A DNA stretch of 64,000 nt from Diorhabda sublineata (lineage: Eukaryota; Arthropoda; Insecta; Coleoptera; Chrysomelidae): the NCBI RefSeq assembly GCF_026230105.1, contig NW_026614232.1, positions 1 through 64,000 on the forward strand, in the 5' to 3' direction. Position 1 is the stretch's first letter; each line of letters starts with the position of its first letter. Below are positions 10,501-23,291 of this stretch, one piece after another. The notes below the pieces were generated by a model that saw only the letters and a list, made by a program, of their open reading frames with translations, was not told where the DNA came from and searched no databases. The translations under genes were made by a program, and so were the position numbers.

Positions 10501-10690
10501 TACATTTGGGAAATTTCCTGAAATTTATCAGTTGAATATTGATCCGTACTAAGTGTACGGCCACTTTAAATAACGGAATTCTCTGCACAATTGAATTTGC
10601 TTTATTAACAGAGTCTCTTCATGCGGAGAAAAGTCTTAAAACATATAAAATAAGGAATGTGCCTAAATGACACAACCTGAAATAGAAAGT

Positions 10691-10986
10691 TTTATTCCAA
10701 CAAACCCCAACATATGATATATCAAAATTTTCCTCGTGATTCATTCTTCCGATTGGTTCAAATCGTGTGGAAATACGTCCATTAGTTCACGAGTTATTCG
10801 CCGATAAAACTTCGATTTTGTATACCTGTTGAATCTCGAAACATTACACCCAACCCCAACATATGATATATCAAAAACTTCCTCTCAATTCGATCTTTCG
10901 ATTGGTTTGAATGGTGTGGAAATTCGTGTATTAGTTTACGAGTTAATCGCCGATAAATCTTCGATCTGTTGAATTTCGAAATATTA
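10691..10986 (-). repeat. 149-bp satellite, two monomers
   Basis: About two copies of a 149-bp tandem unit: CATATGATAT occurs at 10711 and again at 10860. It is in the opposite orientation to the arrays at 23829 and 28404. It lies between the truncated 5' end of TeA-2 and the 3' end of Jk2-1, so both LINEs sit in satellite DNA. Confidence 0.85.
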
Positions 10987-11426
10987 GAGAGAGTGAGAGA
11001 TTCGTTGGGTAGAATTTAGAAGGAAGGCTTTTTTTGGGTAATTTGGATATGTTTGCTTAGGCCCTGATATAGGAATTTTTTTTTCCTCTGCAGGGCTGAG
11101 TTTGTGGCTGTTTTGTTGGGGAGTGCTTGCTCGGCTGCTTCTAGCGGGGTTGTTATTTTTTATCCAAGAATTTTTTTAATAAATTTTTTTCTTTCTTTTT
11201 CCTTTGGGTTTTTTTATATTTTTTTTGTTTATTTTGTGTTTTTTCTCAATCTAATTTGGGGTGGGCAGGTACAGCTGCGGCTGTATTATTCCCTATCGTC
11301 GGTCATTTGTCTGGAGAATCGGTTCTCTAGGTTGCAGGGAAACCGCAGAAAACCTGCAACTCCGACGATCGAATAACAGTGAGCAGCGGAATTACTTGAT
11401 TCGATGGTTCGAATCACATAGCGGGC
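10987..11426 (-). other. Jk2-1 3' UTR with conserved stem-loops
   Basis: On the minus strand there are two adjacent stem-loops near 11300-11345: GGTTTTCTGCGG...CCTGCAACC-like and an AGAACCGATTCT-type stem (perfect GGAGAACC form in Jk2-2). CAGCCGCAGCTG follows. The same block is in Jk2-2 (about 24395-24495) and Jk2-3 (about 36175-36270). Beyond it are long T/A-rich runs and a CT-rich end. In LINEs such 3' structures can be recognised by the RT; here that role is inferred. Confidence 0.55.
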
Positions 11427-13960
11427 TTAGAGGTCATTTAGGCGGCTTGGAATGTGGGTTATGTCAGTATTGACATAAACGGTGTTGCTAGGGCTAAACC
11501 TACACTTGTATTGGCAGTACCTGAGAATGGACTGCTCGCAGGTCAGGAGTCTTTTGATCAGATATTCGGGCAAGGTGCTAAAGACGTTTGCTCTATATTC
11601 GTTAATGGGGCGGATGTATGTTTTATACGTATGAAGTAGGGTCAGGGGGTGGGTTCGTCCAAAATTTCCACCAAGAGCTTTGATGAGCCTGACTCGTTTT
11701 CGTACTCTGCGGATTTCGAGCCCCCATCCCCAAAGTCTCAAGTGGAGGTTTTGAGGTTGATGTTTGCGCACGGATTGGGGATGTATGAAGGCGATGGCTT
11801 GAGTTTTTTGAGAATTGAGAGTAACCCTCCACTTTCTGCACCAATCCGAAAATTGATTCAGAATATTTCGGGTTTTGATATTGAGGGAGCGCGTGTTTTG
11901 GGCGTAGGCGATGAGTGCGGTGTCATCCGCGTACATTTGGATTTTTACTGTTGGGTCCAGTGGGACTGGAGTGTCATACGTATAGATTATATAGAGTAGT
12001 GGGGACAGAATTGAGCCTTGTGGAACGCCAGTGAGTGGGGTAAAAGATTCGGAAAGGCAATGACCAACTTTGACTTTGATGGAGCCGTTGGTGAGATATG
12101 AATATATCAATTTTATAGTAGGAGGTAGCATGCAGATAGTCAGAAGCTTCCTAATAAGTCCGGCATGCCAGACCTGATTGAAAGCTTTCTGAACATCCAT
12201 GAAAATGGCGGAGGCACACTGGTGTTGGTTCATCGCTTTGGTCAAGATGGTTTGAAGATTGGTGATGCCGTTTTGGTTGGAGTGTTTGGGCCTTAATCCG
12301 AATTGGAGTTTTGGAATAATATTAAGCTCTGTACAGAAGTCCCAGATTCTGTCTTTAATCAAACGTTCAAAGACTTTACCCAAGACGCTGATGAGCGAAA
12401 TAGGGCGATAAGATTCAGGATTGGAAGAGTCTTTGCCGGGTTTGGGAATGAGAACTGTGTTGGCGGATTTCCAACATTGAGGAAATTAAGAAAATGGAAG
12501 GTAGGCGTCAAATAGACCGCAGAGCTTAGGAAGAGCTGTCTCAGGCAGGTTTTTTAATGCCTGTCTTGAGATTCCGTCCCGCCCGGGAGCATAGTTCTTC
12601 CCAGATCGGCAAGCCGATTAAACAACTTCCACGGTAAATGGTGCGAGAAGTGGAATGTTCTCATTTAGTTGGGTAATCCAGTGGGGGCTCCGGGTTATGT
12701 TTTCGGTGAAGAAGTGGGTTTCATCGGCAAAGTCCCTTGAGAAATGGGGGGGGGTTGTCAGTTGGAGTAAAGACAGTTTGTAAGCTGTTTTTGAAGACGG
12801 TAGCTTTGTCTTCGGGCGAGAAATACTTTTGTCCTTGTACTTCATGGTGTGATTCTACATACTTTCGTTGGCCAGTTAGTCTGTAGAATTTTTGCCAAAA
12901 CGCACGACCCCGTCTATAGTCCAAGTCGGCAGTGGCGGCCTCCCACTTTCTCCGCTTTTCAGAATTGATTTCTAACCTGACTTGGACGTTGAGACGATTC
13001 CATTGCGTTTTGACTACTGGGTCTCTAGTTCTAACGTACAGCCTATGTAACTGTCTTTTCTGACGAATTTTGGATCGGATATTTTGAGAGATTGATATAT
13101 AGTTGGTGTGAACGGTGGTAAGAGGGACGGCGATGTCTTGCGCATCGATAATGAGGGATTGGAAATCCTCCGCGTATTTGTCTAGTTCTTCGGTAGTCCG
13201 AAGAATAGTGGGTTGGGGTAAATTGGAATTGATATGGTTTGCGAAGGAGATCCAGTCGGCATTTTTGAAGTCCCGATAGGTGAAGCTAGTTGGAGTGGGT
13301 TTTATTGGGTTGAAAAAAGATGTGTGGACCAATAAAGGAACGTGGTCTGAGGTAATTGGGTAGCCTATAGAGCATTCGCCGTCGATAAGGGTAATTAATC
13401 TGTCCGTGCACATTATGTGGTCGACGATGGAAGAGCCCAGGTGACTCACGAGTGTTGGATTTCGGTTTTTAATCCGAGAAAGGGGAAGAGAAATTAGAGA
13501 GTTGGCGAGGAGTCTGCCGGCTAGGTTGGTTGTGGTATCACCAAAAAGGGTATTCCTGGAGTTGAGGTCACCCATAATGATGGCTCTAGGAAGAGTGGAT
13601 GCATATTCGAGGAGGTCGAGAGAAAGTGATTGTTGTGGGTGTTTGTAGTAAGAGATGAAAATGATAGTCTCGTTATTCCACGAGATATCGATGGCTATGC
13701 AATCCAGGCTCTGTTGAGACAGAAATGGGGGTAGGGGATGGGGTGTCAAGGGGAGTCCGTTACGGACGAGAAGTCCGTTGCCGTGACAGTAGGAGTTTCT
13801 GTCCAAGTGGAAAGTGGTATAGCCAGTGAAACTTGGAGGTAATTTGGAAAGGGTGTCGGTTATAGATAAGATTTGAATATTGTGAGAGCTTAATAAGTGC
13901 TTCAGTAGATGTCGTTTTCTGGCTAAACCTTGGCAATTAACGGTCCCTATTGTAAAGTCT
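11427..13960 (-). pseudogene. Jk2-1 ORF2: endonuclease and reverse transcriptase
   Basis: The endonuclease begins about 13960 with TIGTVNCQGLARKRHLL and continues through the open stretch 12721-13806 with RAIIMGDLNSRNTLFGD, SSIVDHIMCTD and ITSDHVPLLV. The usual QET motif is replaced by ITDTLSK, so the catalytic Glu seems lost or deleted. A frameshift in a run of C at about 12745-12755 separates it from the linker HFSRDFADETHFF. An in-frame TAA follows FTVEVV near 12618. RT (11427-12383) shows MGKVFERLIKDRI, LQFGLRPKHS, AIFMDVQKAFNQVWHAG, GVPQGSILSPLLYIIY and MYADDTALIA. A nonsense codon after SRLNDL at 11427 truncates the C terminus, because Jk2-3 has CAA there. Confidence 0.85.
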
Positions 13961-14143
13961 ATGGAACTTTATTTTTCAGTGGGAAGTGTTTGGTTTTTTG
14001 GTGAAGGCGAAATGAATGCGGTTACCCACGCCGCTGGTTACGGTACAATTATAACCATAAAAAGGGGGAATGAGGCGTTGTAGCGATTCGGCAACTAGCG
14101 CACGGGAAGTGGGGATGGCATTCATTATTGTTGTTTCCAAGAT

Positions 14144-14912
14144 TTTCATTAGGATTTTAGTGTCAATAGACAGGTCATACGGGGTTTGAGGTTTTTCCAG
14201 GGTGACTGGGGCTGTATCCTAGGGGGCTTTCGGAGTTTCAATCCTTTTCGGGCAGCGGGGGTGGAAGGCGGGGTGGGGTCCACCGCAAATTTTACAAGTA
14301 GGGGAGTTAGCTTTTGGGCATTTTTCTGGCTTGTGACCAGAAGCACCACAGGTTGGACAAATTGGTTTGGTATTGCAGGTGTCTGCGGAATGGCCGGTAG
14401 AGGAACAACGGATGCAATATTTGGGGACTGCGGGTATGGTGTTTGAATTTGAGGCTTCGCAGTAGTGCGAAAGCCCGTGGAAGTTTATACCCTTTGTGAG
14501 GGCGTGATGGTAGGGTGTTTCGGAATCTGTAATGATTCGAAACATATATGTGGGTTTATTTGTAGATCTAGCAAGTTTTTATAACGGGGAATTTTAGTGT
14601 AGAGAGGATCTCCAGGAACTCTCCGTCGGTATAAGATTGGTCTACATTCTTGCAGACCAGAGAGAAGGTATTTTTTGGGGGTCTTTGGACGCGTTGTGGA
14701 GAGTTCATCGGAATAACGACGATTTTCTCGCCGCCTATGGCGTAACGGATTTTCCTTGCCAACGTCTCGTGATGAAACGTGGAAGGAATTTTGAGGAGGG
14801 CGGTTCCGTTGGGGTTAGTTTTGAGAAAACGCATTTGTCCCTTCAATAGCTCTTGCGTATTGAGGAGATTGTAGAGCTCTCTCTGTGAGGTATATTTTTC
14901 AGGAAGGTTTCT
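14144..14912 (-). pseudogene. Jk2-1 ORF1: gag, 5'-truncated
   Basis: This is the C-terminal two thirds of a jockey-type gag. FHHETLARKIRYAIGGEKIVVIP is at 14568-14846; a frame change follows, then MFRIITDSETPYHH (14545). Three cysteine knuckles come next: CIRCSSTGHSADTC, CPTCGASGHKPEKC and CKICGGPHPAFHPRC. The N-terminal Pro/Gln/Thr-rich part seen in Jk2-3 is missing because the copy is truncated at 14912. Confidence 0.83.
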
Positions 14913-15878
14913 CTAAAAGATTTTGTACAGGAGATCCCTGATTACGTTATTTTTAAGTTCATTTGTAATGGCAAATAAAAACACTAAAATTTCTTCTTAC
15001 TCACCTTTACTACATCATTAAACTATAAACAAATAAGTAGTGGACTGTATTTACTGTTTAACTAAATTGTACATTGAAACTAAAACATTTATACACTCTT
15101 GCTAATTGACATAAACCAAAATACATAATATATAAATATATTATAAGATAGAAGCGCGCCAATAATCACACGCACGCTACCAAGGCCAAAAAGCAAGTGT
15201 TACATTTCTTTCTCTATTTATCTTTCGGCCCAGCGTTAGCCGACGGAAGACAAGCCGTTGCCACGGTAACAAAATTCAGTATATGCGGCGAACAGATTAA
15301 TAACAAGAAAGAAATATACATATATACGAGGTGCGTTCACAACATATTCTCATTTCACGTTAATAAATAAATTAGTGGTTTTCAACTATTTTGTTTGAAA
15401 CTTTTTGTTGATAGGAAATGAGTAATTCCAGTATTGATGAGGAAAGACCAATGCTAATAAAAATTCATATGTACTTTTTATTTAAATTAGGAAGAGTGAT
15501 TTCAAAACCCATAAATATATTATATTTCATTCAGATTTAAATTATGAATATAAATATGCGATCATTGTTATCACACAATCACCTAAAATCGTAGGTGACA
15601 AATATAAAAATAACTGAAATACAGTATTCATTTTTCTAAGATTCTTCGTTTAAGTTTTTTTTGTACATATTTTATGTTCACAATACGATAATATTTTGAT
15701 AAAACTAATATCATATATTTTTATCTTTAGTGATCAAAGTCTTTAACTACATTTTCTGTTATATATTTGGTTATAATCTATCGCTATATACATTCTGGGG
15801 CCATAATAATAAAAGACAATTTTTATTAGGAAACATTTAACAAAGATTTTTCATCGTCCAAACTACATTTAACAGAAA
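14913..15878. other. Unassigned AT-rich DNA
   Basis: I see no open frame of note and no TE match to the families in this window. A GTTGCCACGGTAAC palindrome-like motif lies at 15257-15270 (listed separately). The stretch is AT-rich and may be single-copy host DNA left of a truncated LINE. Confidence 0.4.
15257..15270. promoter_or_regulatory. RFX X-box-like motif
   Basis: GTTGCCACGGTAAC is an imperfect inverted repeat matching the X-box form GTTGCC-N2-GGTAAC bound by RFX transcription factors. In animals X-boxes often mark promoters of ciliary genes. No start of a gene is recognised within a few hundred bases, so function is uncertain, and a match of this quality can occur by chance. Confidence 0.25.
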
Positions 15879-16273
15879 TTAAGGGTATCTAAACATTGTC
15901 GTGTAATTTATTTCACCATGATTAACGCACTTGCAATTCGTAAACACCCCTTCAGAATGAGGATTGATGCAGAATGTTGTGAACTGGTTTCCAAATTTCA
16001 TTATATGTTTGACAATTCTGGAAGCGTAACCTTTTCTTCTGTGTTCTTTAAATGTATATAACAAATTTAGTAATCTGGGTACATTATGTTGTCCTAATGG
16101 GTCGAAGTCACATCTTGATAACAGGGCAAAAGCTACAACTTCACCATTAATATGTAAAATATAACATGATACTCTGCTTCCTGATTCCATTGAACAATTG
16201 CAGGATTTTCCACATCTAAACGCGGTATCTCATAAATGGCTCTTTTACCAAAAAGAAATTCAATTTTTTCCAT
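15879..16273 (-). pseudogene. GNAT-like acetyltransferase, small, probably frameshifted
   Basis: The open frame 15879-16190 encodes about 103 residues with a GNAT motif-A-like stretch, YTFKEHRRKGYASRIV, which would form the acetyl-CoA pyrophosphate loop (R/Q-x-x-G-x-A). It is preceded by a beta-strand-like segment, EVVAFALLSRCDFDP. Upstream, ATG at 16273 opens a frame (MEKIEFLFGKRAIYEIPRLD) that would join the first frame after one extra base near 16190. That suggests a single-base frameshift or a sequencing error in a protein of about 130 residues, ending MFRYP. It has no similarity that I can see to the surrounding TEs. It could be a host gene, a retained last exon, or a captured viral gene. 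The substrate is unknown. Confidence 0.45.
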
Positions 16274-17876
<1,603 letters not shown>

Positions 17877-18434
17877 TTTTTTCTACGACCGTATATACAA
17901 CGACCCATTTTTCAAAAATTATTTTATTCCAACAAACATAATAATATACAAAACTTTAACTAAAAACTACTAAGTATTATTAATCTTAATATTGAAAACA
18001 CAATTTGTTGCATTCTGTAGACTAGTAAGAATTGCCGGTCCAATGGAGTTATTTGGTTTAATGTGGCTTAATTTAGAAGAAGATTGTACTTATTCGGTCA
18101 CTTCCCAGACGTTTTGAACAACTTTGACGTTTTAGTAACAATTACACGCCTGGGTTGTCATATCAACTGCTATCAAACCCGGATGGTTTTATATTTTCAA
18201 AAAATTAAAAATGCTACAAAAATTTTATTAAATGATTAAATTTTATTTGATGGACTATTTCGTGAATATTTATTTACCTGTAGTAACAATAGTTATAACC
18301 ACCGAAGTAAAAAACTATCTAATAAGGTCAAAATATGCATAATTTTACTTTCCAGCACTAGTGCGGGAAAGTGACACTTTCAAAGCTAAAATGCGTGCGG
18401 GAAAGTGGGTTAAAACGCACGGTCGTAGAAAAAA
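17877..18434. mobile_element. MITE-like element with 16-bp terminal inverted repeats
   Basis: Perfect inverted termini TTTTTTCTACGACCGT (17877-17892) and ACGGTCGTAGAAAAAA (18419-18434) bound a 558-bp AT-rich non-coding stretch. Near the right end GTGCGGGAAAGT occurs twice, with the partner ACTTTCCCGCAC outside the left end at about 17793-17805. It has no coding capacity, so it would be non-autonomous. I could not identify a target-site duplication, so superfamily is unassigned. Confidence 0.5.
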
Positions 18435-19072
18435 GATATTTCGATTAAATATAGATGAAACCGAAATTCACCACTCTTTGATTACAGAGTGTCCTTCTAT
18501 GAACAATAATTAGAAGTTAAATGCTGCAGTATACAAGAATTCTTGTTTCGACATTACTTCTAGTACAAATAACATTCTTTATTTTCAACTATTTCAAAGT
18601 TTCTCGTCGCCCTGTAAATCCGAATTAGTAACAATGTAAAAATTTCATCATTGTTTTAAGTTATTGACATCAACAATCAACATTCGCAGTGTCAGCTCCG
18701 ACGCACGACTGGAGTTTACTCCTTAAGTTCGATAGTCTCACCAGACGCAAAAAGAGTTTATTTAACTTAAAAAAGATTGATACTGTATAAAAGGGTAAAT
18801 TTGTTAATTAATGAAAATAATATACATATATAAATATATATTTATCCAATTTATTCATTTCATATACATTTTTTATAACTAGTCGACGAAATATTTTACA
18901 TGAAACTTTTTACAATAGTCGATAATCTCGATAATTCATATTGGGTTGATTATCTAATTTTATGTGTTGTTTTCAAATATATATTTATATGAACTACATC
19001 GATAATTATTAAAATATTTAATAAATATAAATCGCACATGCTCATACATATAATACATGAATTATAACGTAC
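18435..19072. other. Unassigned AT-rich DNA
   Basis: No convincing gene or repeat. It would be intronic if the exon candidate at 19073-19131 is real and its partner exon lies to the left. Confidence 0.3.
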
Positions 19073-19131
19073 CTTGCAACCACGTGTTCGTTAGATGTTC
19101 CGGCAATATCATCTACACCTCTTTCTGCCAT
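19073..19131 (-). other. Candidate first coding exon with splice donor
   Basis: On the minus strand ATG at 19131 opens 59 coding bases encoding MAERGVDDIAGTSNEHVVA, and the frame then meets G|GTACGT, a good donor site, at 19073/19072. The peptide is charged and low in bias, unlike surrounding AT-rich noise. No acceptor exon could be assigned with confidence; the GNAT-like frame at 16273 lies 2.8 kb downstream on the same strand. This is an inference from a short open stretch. Confidence 0.22.
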
Positions 19132-19502
19132 AGTTATTTGAAAATACTTTCAGTTAACTTTAGCGGAACACAATGATAAAAATTAAAACTTCACAATAAC
19201 AATATTAATTATTGACATTTATAATAAAAACAGCAATCTAAGTATGTTGACACTGACAAATTAGAAAGTTGCGCATCATAGGGTGCGCACCAAAAACGTA
19301 ACGAGGTCATTCATCGATAGATTTTACTCCTCACATTTTTTTCATACCGGGCCGTAAACTCCAACAAGTCAAGACATTCACAAGGAATTCAAAAGGGGTT
19401 AACGAACTTGATGATGTAATGTTTTGATATATTAAATAATAAGTAATTAAATATTACCGATATATAAAAGAAAATAGTTTTCACTTCATAATCTGAGACC
19501 AA

Positions 19503-19811
19503 ATGACAAGAAATATTTTAGGTAGTAAATTTAAAATTAAATATAAAAGACAAAAAATCACTCGCCAGTTCACAAATGAGGAATTCACCATCTTGGTAGT
19601 TAAGAATTTTCCAGGTATCCATAATTTTTACAACACAATATTGCATCCAAACACGGAAAATTTTTTATCGGATTATTGTAAACACGCACTTCCACGAACA
19701 TCAAAGAAAAACAAATTACTTTTAATGTTTATTTTCAATCCGTTTCACGAAAATTTTAAAATAAAAACTATTTTATATCGATATACTGAAAATTTCCAAA
19801 GTTTCCAATAA
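19503..19811 (+). CDS. Hypothetical 102-residue ORF
   Basis: The frame starts at ATG 19503 and encodes a basic, Phe/Asn/Lys-rich protein (FTNEEFTILVVKNFPGIHNF). I recognise no domain, signal peptide or membrane segment. Its amino-acid make-up follows the local AT content, so it may be a chance ORF. Neighbours are unassigned DNA on the left and the 3' remains of a gypsy element on the right. Confidence 0.15.
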   Translation: MTRNILGSKFKIKYKRQKITRQFTNEEFTILVVKNFPGIHNFYNTILHPNTENFLSDYCKHALPRTSKKNKLLLMFIFNPFHENFKIKTILYRYTENFQSFQ

Positions 19812-20460
19812 AAATTTTCAACATTAATTACATTTTTAAAACTAGAAATCGAAAGATTTTTTTAAGTTATTGAACAGATCTGGTCTCTGTATTTTATTTA
19901 TCTAATAATAACTATTTTGTACTACAATCGAAATAAGGTATTTTAATATTAATATTTATATATATATTATCCTGATGTTCATAATACAGATAGAACTTCT
20001 TCATATCCCCACTATTCTTCAGTTTTGAAACTAAAAGCCATTCAATTTCCTATGACATTAATATTTCAACGAAAAAATAATAAATGTTTTTGAAACGTTA
20101 CCAACATACCATTCAAAATATAAGAAACATAGACATGTAAGTTTGGTTTTCTAACTCAAGATAGATAAAATCTATATTCTTCAAATGATTAGTGGTAAAC
20201 ATTTAATACAATACAATATTTTATAAGATAAAAATGTTTGATTCCATTTTAGACATTTTACAAAATGAATGCAATTGTAATGCTACCAAGTGTCTGCAAC
20301 AAAGTTCTTCCGCATAAAATTCCTAAAACCAAAAGAGGATACAGTAACAAAGACAATCAATGGAAAATATCTCTTCGGTTACCCCATTTTGGTAGGAAAC
20401 AAACACTCTCTTACAGTTCGATGAAAATTGATGGTTTCGTTTAGTCTTTGAATTTTTTAG
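19812..20460. other. Unassigned DNA next to gypsy-1
   Basis: No gene is recognised. Part of 20260-20460 may be the 3' end of gypsy-1, but no LTR beginning TGTGGTGCCC (or its complement) is present, so the 3' LTR of that element is missing. Confidence 0.35.
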
Positions 20461-21624
20461 TTAGCCTCTGGTTTTCTTCTTTAAATATGGAGCCTCACAA
20501 AGGGAGTAAAAACAGCTTCTTATTATCATACAGAATACCACAAGTTTCCTAATTTTGTCAGTCAGGGCGTTTGGTAGCTCAGCTCTTCTCCCGAAAACAA
20601 GTTCGAAGGGTGTATAGTCATGATATATACTGGGGGTCGTATTGTAACAGAAGCTATAAAATTTTATCCATTTGTCCCAGTTAGTGTGTGTATCGTTAAC
20701 GTACATCCTAACATACTCGTTGAGTACCCGATGATTTCTTTCACAGCCACCTATACTCTGGGGATGGTACGCGGTGGAGAATTTTTGTTCGATATTAAGT
20801 AGTCTGCAAACCTGTTCTAACACTTCTTTTTTGTATCCCATATCACTCCTTATCTCGCGCAAAGGACCGTAAATTAAAATCAAGTTTTCAACTATAGCCC
20901 TTGCGATATTAAGGTATCTTTATTGGGTACCGGTGTTATGACAACATATTTTGTCAATTCGCATTGAGCTGTAACCGCGTAACAATTTCCGTCCGATGTC
21001 TTAGGAAATGGTCCTATGGTGTCTATACACCTAATATCGAATGGTCGTTGGGTCCTCGGTGTGAGTACCATATGTTCCCTATGGTCAATTTTATTTTTAT
21101 TCATGTGGCACTTTTGGCATGATTTGACATAGTTGGCTACGTCCTTAGACATATTTTTCCAATGAAACTTAGTCCTAATTTTATTTAAGAGTCGCTTCTG
21201 CCCGCCTCTGACCACCAAGGATGATCATGGTACTCTGCGACAATTTTTTCTTTTTCGGCTTTATTTGTGATAATTGTAGGTTCATCATATAGTACTATAT
21301 TTAAATTTTTTAACATAGTTTCGCCCTTTTCTTTAAAATTGTGCACATAGTAAATATAGGATTCTTAATTTTTAATTTTATTTCCTTAATGTAATTTTTG
21401 CTAGCTAGAATTTGAAGCTGAGACAACAATTTCCCTAAAGAAAAGTTGTCGTTAGCAAAATGTATTGTTTCTATAGCGCTGATTTTGTCCTTTTGACCCA
21501 GATTTACTCTAAGATAATCTGACTTAACAGTAAATTTTAAATAAGAGATATTAATCGTTATAAAATTGTCGGTGGTTTGAAACACTTTTGGTCTATTATT
21601 TTGTGGTCTAATTTTTTTAGGCAA
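20461..21624 (-). pseudogene. Gypsy-1 pol remnant: integrase
   Basis: 21624-21310 carries the linker seen also in gypsy-2 (DNFITINISYLKFTVKSDY). 21218-20892 carries the zinc-binding region with KCHMNK and the start of the catalytic core (FDIRCIDTIGPFPKTSDGN). 20883-20461 continues the core with STAYHPQSIGGCERNHR (catalytic E) and the following C-terminal part (FELVFGRRAELPN). Three frame changes separate these pieces. It would have inserted reverse-transcribed DNA; it is not functional now. Confidence 0.75.
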
Positions 21625-21769
21625 TGGTCGAATTTGTATCTGGAGTACGCTGTGTCATTGAACGAGTTATAGCGAAAATTTTTGTAGATGTGGCAGAGAT
21701 GTTTTTAAGATCTTCGACGTGAATACGAGATAAGGCATCTGCGCCTACGTTATCCTTACCTTTAATGTA

Positions 21770-22896
21770 TTCTACCTCAAATTTGTACTCTTCTTAGTCT
21801 AGAGGCATACGTGTTAATTTGGAAGAGGGATCTTTCATAGTAAATAAATAAACGAGTGGTTTATAGTCCGATCTTACTAAAAATTTATAGCCAAAAAGAT
21901 ATGGCCTAAAATACTTAATTGCCCAGTGTATAGCAGCCAATTCTTTCTCAATTGTGGTCTTGTTAATTTCGCCTTTTGTAAAAGACCTCGATGCATAGGC
22001 GATTGGTAGTTCGACTCCATTAAAATTTTGTGAAAGAATTGCTCCACAGTATTAGATTTAATAGCTTTGACGACCGCATCAGTGCAATATATTCCTGCTA
22101 TATCAGCGGGTACTCCTTTACTAATGTAAGCTCTTCTTAAACTACCTATCAAGATTTCAATTTCTACGGCGTATTTAACATTATCTTTATTTGTTTGTTT
22201 TAGGTTAAGAAGTTTAGAGTTAACTGATTTCGAGCTTTCGGTTTTTATATTGTCTTTAAGTTTTTGTATAATTTGGGTTAAGGTCGCGTCGTTGTCGGTA
22301 ATTAAGTCTCTAGCTCTACCGCTAAGTTTTGTTTTGACGTAAGCCACTACATTTGCCTCGTGACCTGTCGAATTAGCATTGAGCAGTGATAGCGCATCTA
22401 AAAATGTCTGTAGCTCGTCTGCACTTCCGTCAAATTCATTCGATACTAGTTTACTAGCTAAGTTAAAAAAATCGATAATTGAAGTAGACATTTTCAAGTC
22501 TTTTAAGTCTCTGTCAGGTGTCAAGTCTTGATCTGAGTCACTATCTTCTGAGTCAAATTCAATAGTTTCGTCTTTTATTTCGGGGTTTATACATTAAAGG
22601 CAAGAGCTAGGGATTTTATAATTTATACGTAAAACTTGAAATGATCTAACTACCCTATCTCTAACGGTTGTAAATAGTTTCAATACTAAATGTTTTTGTT
22701 TAACATCCAATGACGGGAATATTTTCTTTACTATCTCAATGAATGTATTATAGTTATAAATTGAATTTTGTAAAACTTCGTTTCTTACTCTACTTGATTT
22801 GGGGACTAATGTCTTTAAAATTTTCTTAGATTCATTAATTATGATTGTTTTTATATCGGACAACCTTGTAAAGACCGACTCCCAATCAGAAGGCAT
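21770..22896 (-). pseudogene. Gypsy-1 gag joined to RNase H fragment by deletion
   Basis: 22896-22594 and 22524-about 22040 encode a gag-like capsid region (FNLASKLVSNEFDGSADELQ, KTKLSGRARDLI). At about 22020 the sequence changes abruptly to RNase H codons of pol. There, in another frame, IAYASRSFTKGEINK and IHWAIKYFRPYLFGYKFLV are readable up to about 21800. So a deletion removed protease and the RT catalytic part. A zinc knuckle is not seen. Confidence 0.7.
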
Positions 22897-23291
22897 AAAT
22901 TAAAATAATTATATAAATACTACTAAAGCCCAATAAAATAACCTAGCACTACTAACAAACGTAACTAATTTTTAAAAGATACCTAAATTTATTTCACAAC
23001 AGAGCGTTATTAAATATGTAGCTCAGACACTAATATTATATCATAAATTTTAATTAATTATATATAGTCTATATTTGTTCAAAAAGAATTATGAAATGTT
23101 ATAAATTGTCCATCCGTCAACGTTCCATAAAAAGTACTAGAATTAACCTAACCAGCTCCAGCGTTGCGTTGTGTAGCATCTCTTTTTTTTGCCTGGGATT
23201 ATTACCTAAGTATACTACTACTCCTTGTACGATGTATCGTCACCCCGGTTGCTACTGGTCCACACTCTCCATCTGACACTTCCGTTAAACA

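Larger units (their letters stand above)
6365..10690 (-). mobile_element. TeA-2: most complete gag-pol LINE of the array
   Basis: This minus-strand copy keeps gag, endonuclease and a complete-looking RT. It starts inside its leader at about 10690, where the sequence ATAAAACTTTCTATTT abuts 149-bp satellite, so the 5' end is truncated. Its 3' UTR (6365-6487) is A-rich and includes TTAGG-like repeats next to the ORF2 stop. ORF1 lacks a start codon, and ORF2 has lost its ATG and several frames. It is therefore inactive, but it is the best template for the RT domain of this family. Confidence 0.88.
10987..14912 (-). mobile_element. Jk2-1: 5'-truncated jockey-type LINE
   Basis: This is a minus-strand copy of a second LINE family. 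From 5' to 3' it holds a truncated gag (14144-14912), endonuclease (about 12721-13960), RT (11427-12620) and a structured 3' UTR (10987-11426). The 3' tail is a CT-rich run, not poly(A), and joins satellite beginning TAATATTTCGA on the minus strand. It is truncated at its 5' side inside gag at about 14912. It has several frameshifts and stops. It is the only copy here that keeps the endonuclease. Confidence 0.87.

Noticed and set aside
1..10690. Firm claim that the left array is a telomere end
   Set aside because: Both flanks contain other TEs and histone genes and no (TTAGG)n block is present; only the array form resembles telomeric LINEs.
15140..15300. tRNA or other small RNA gene in a GC-richer patch
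   Set aside because: No cloverleaf or A/B box arrangement could be formed by eye.
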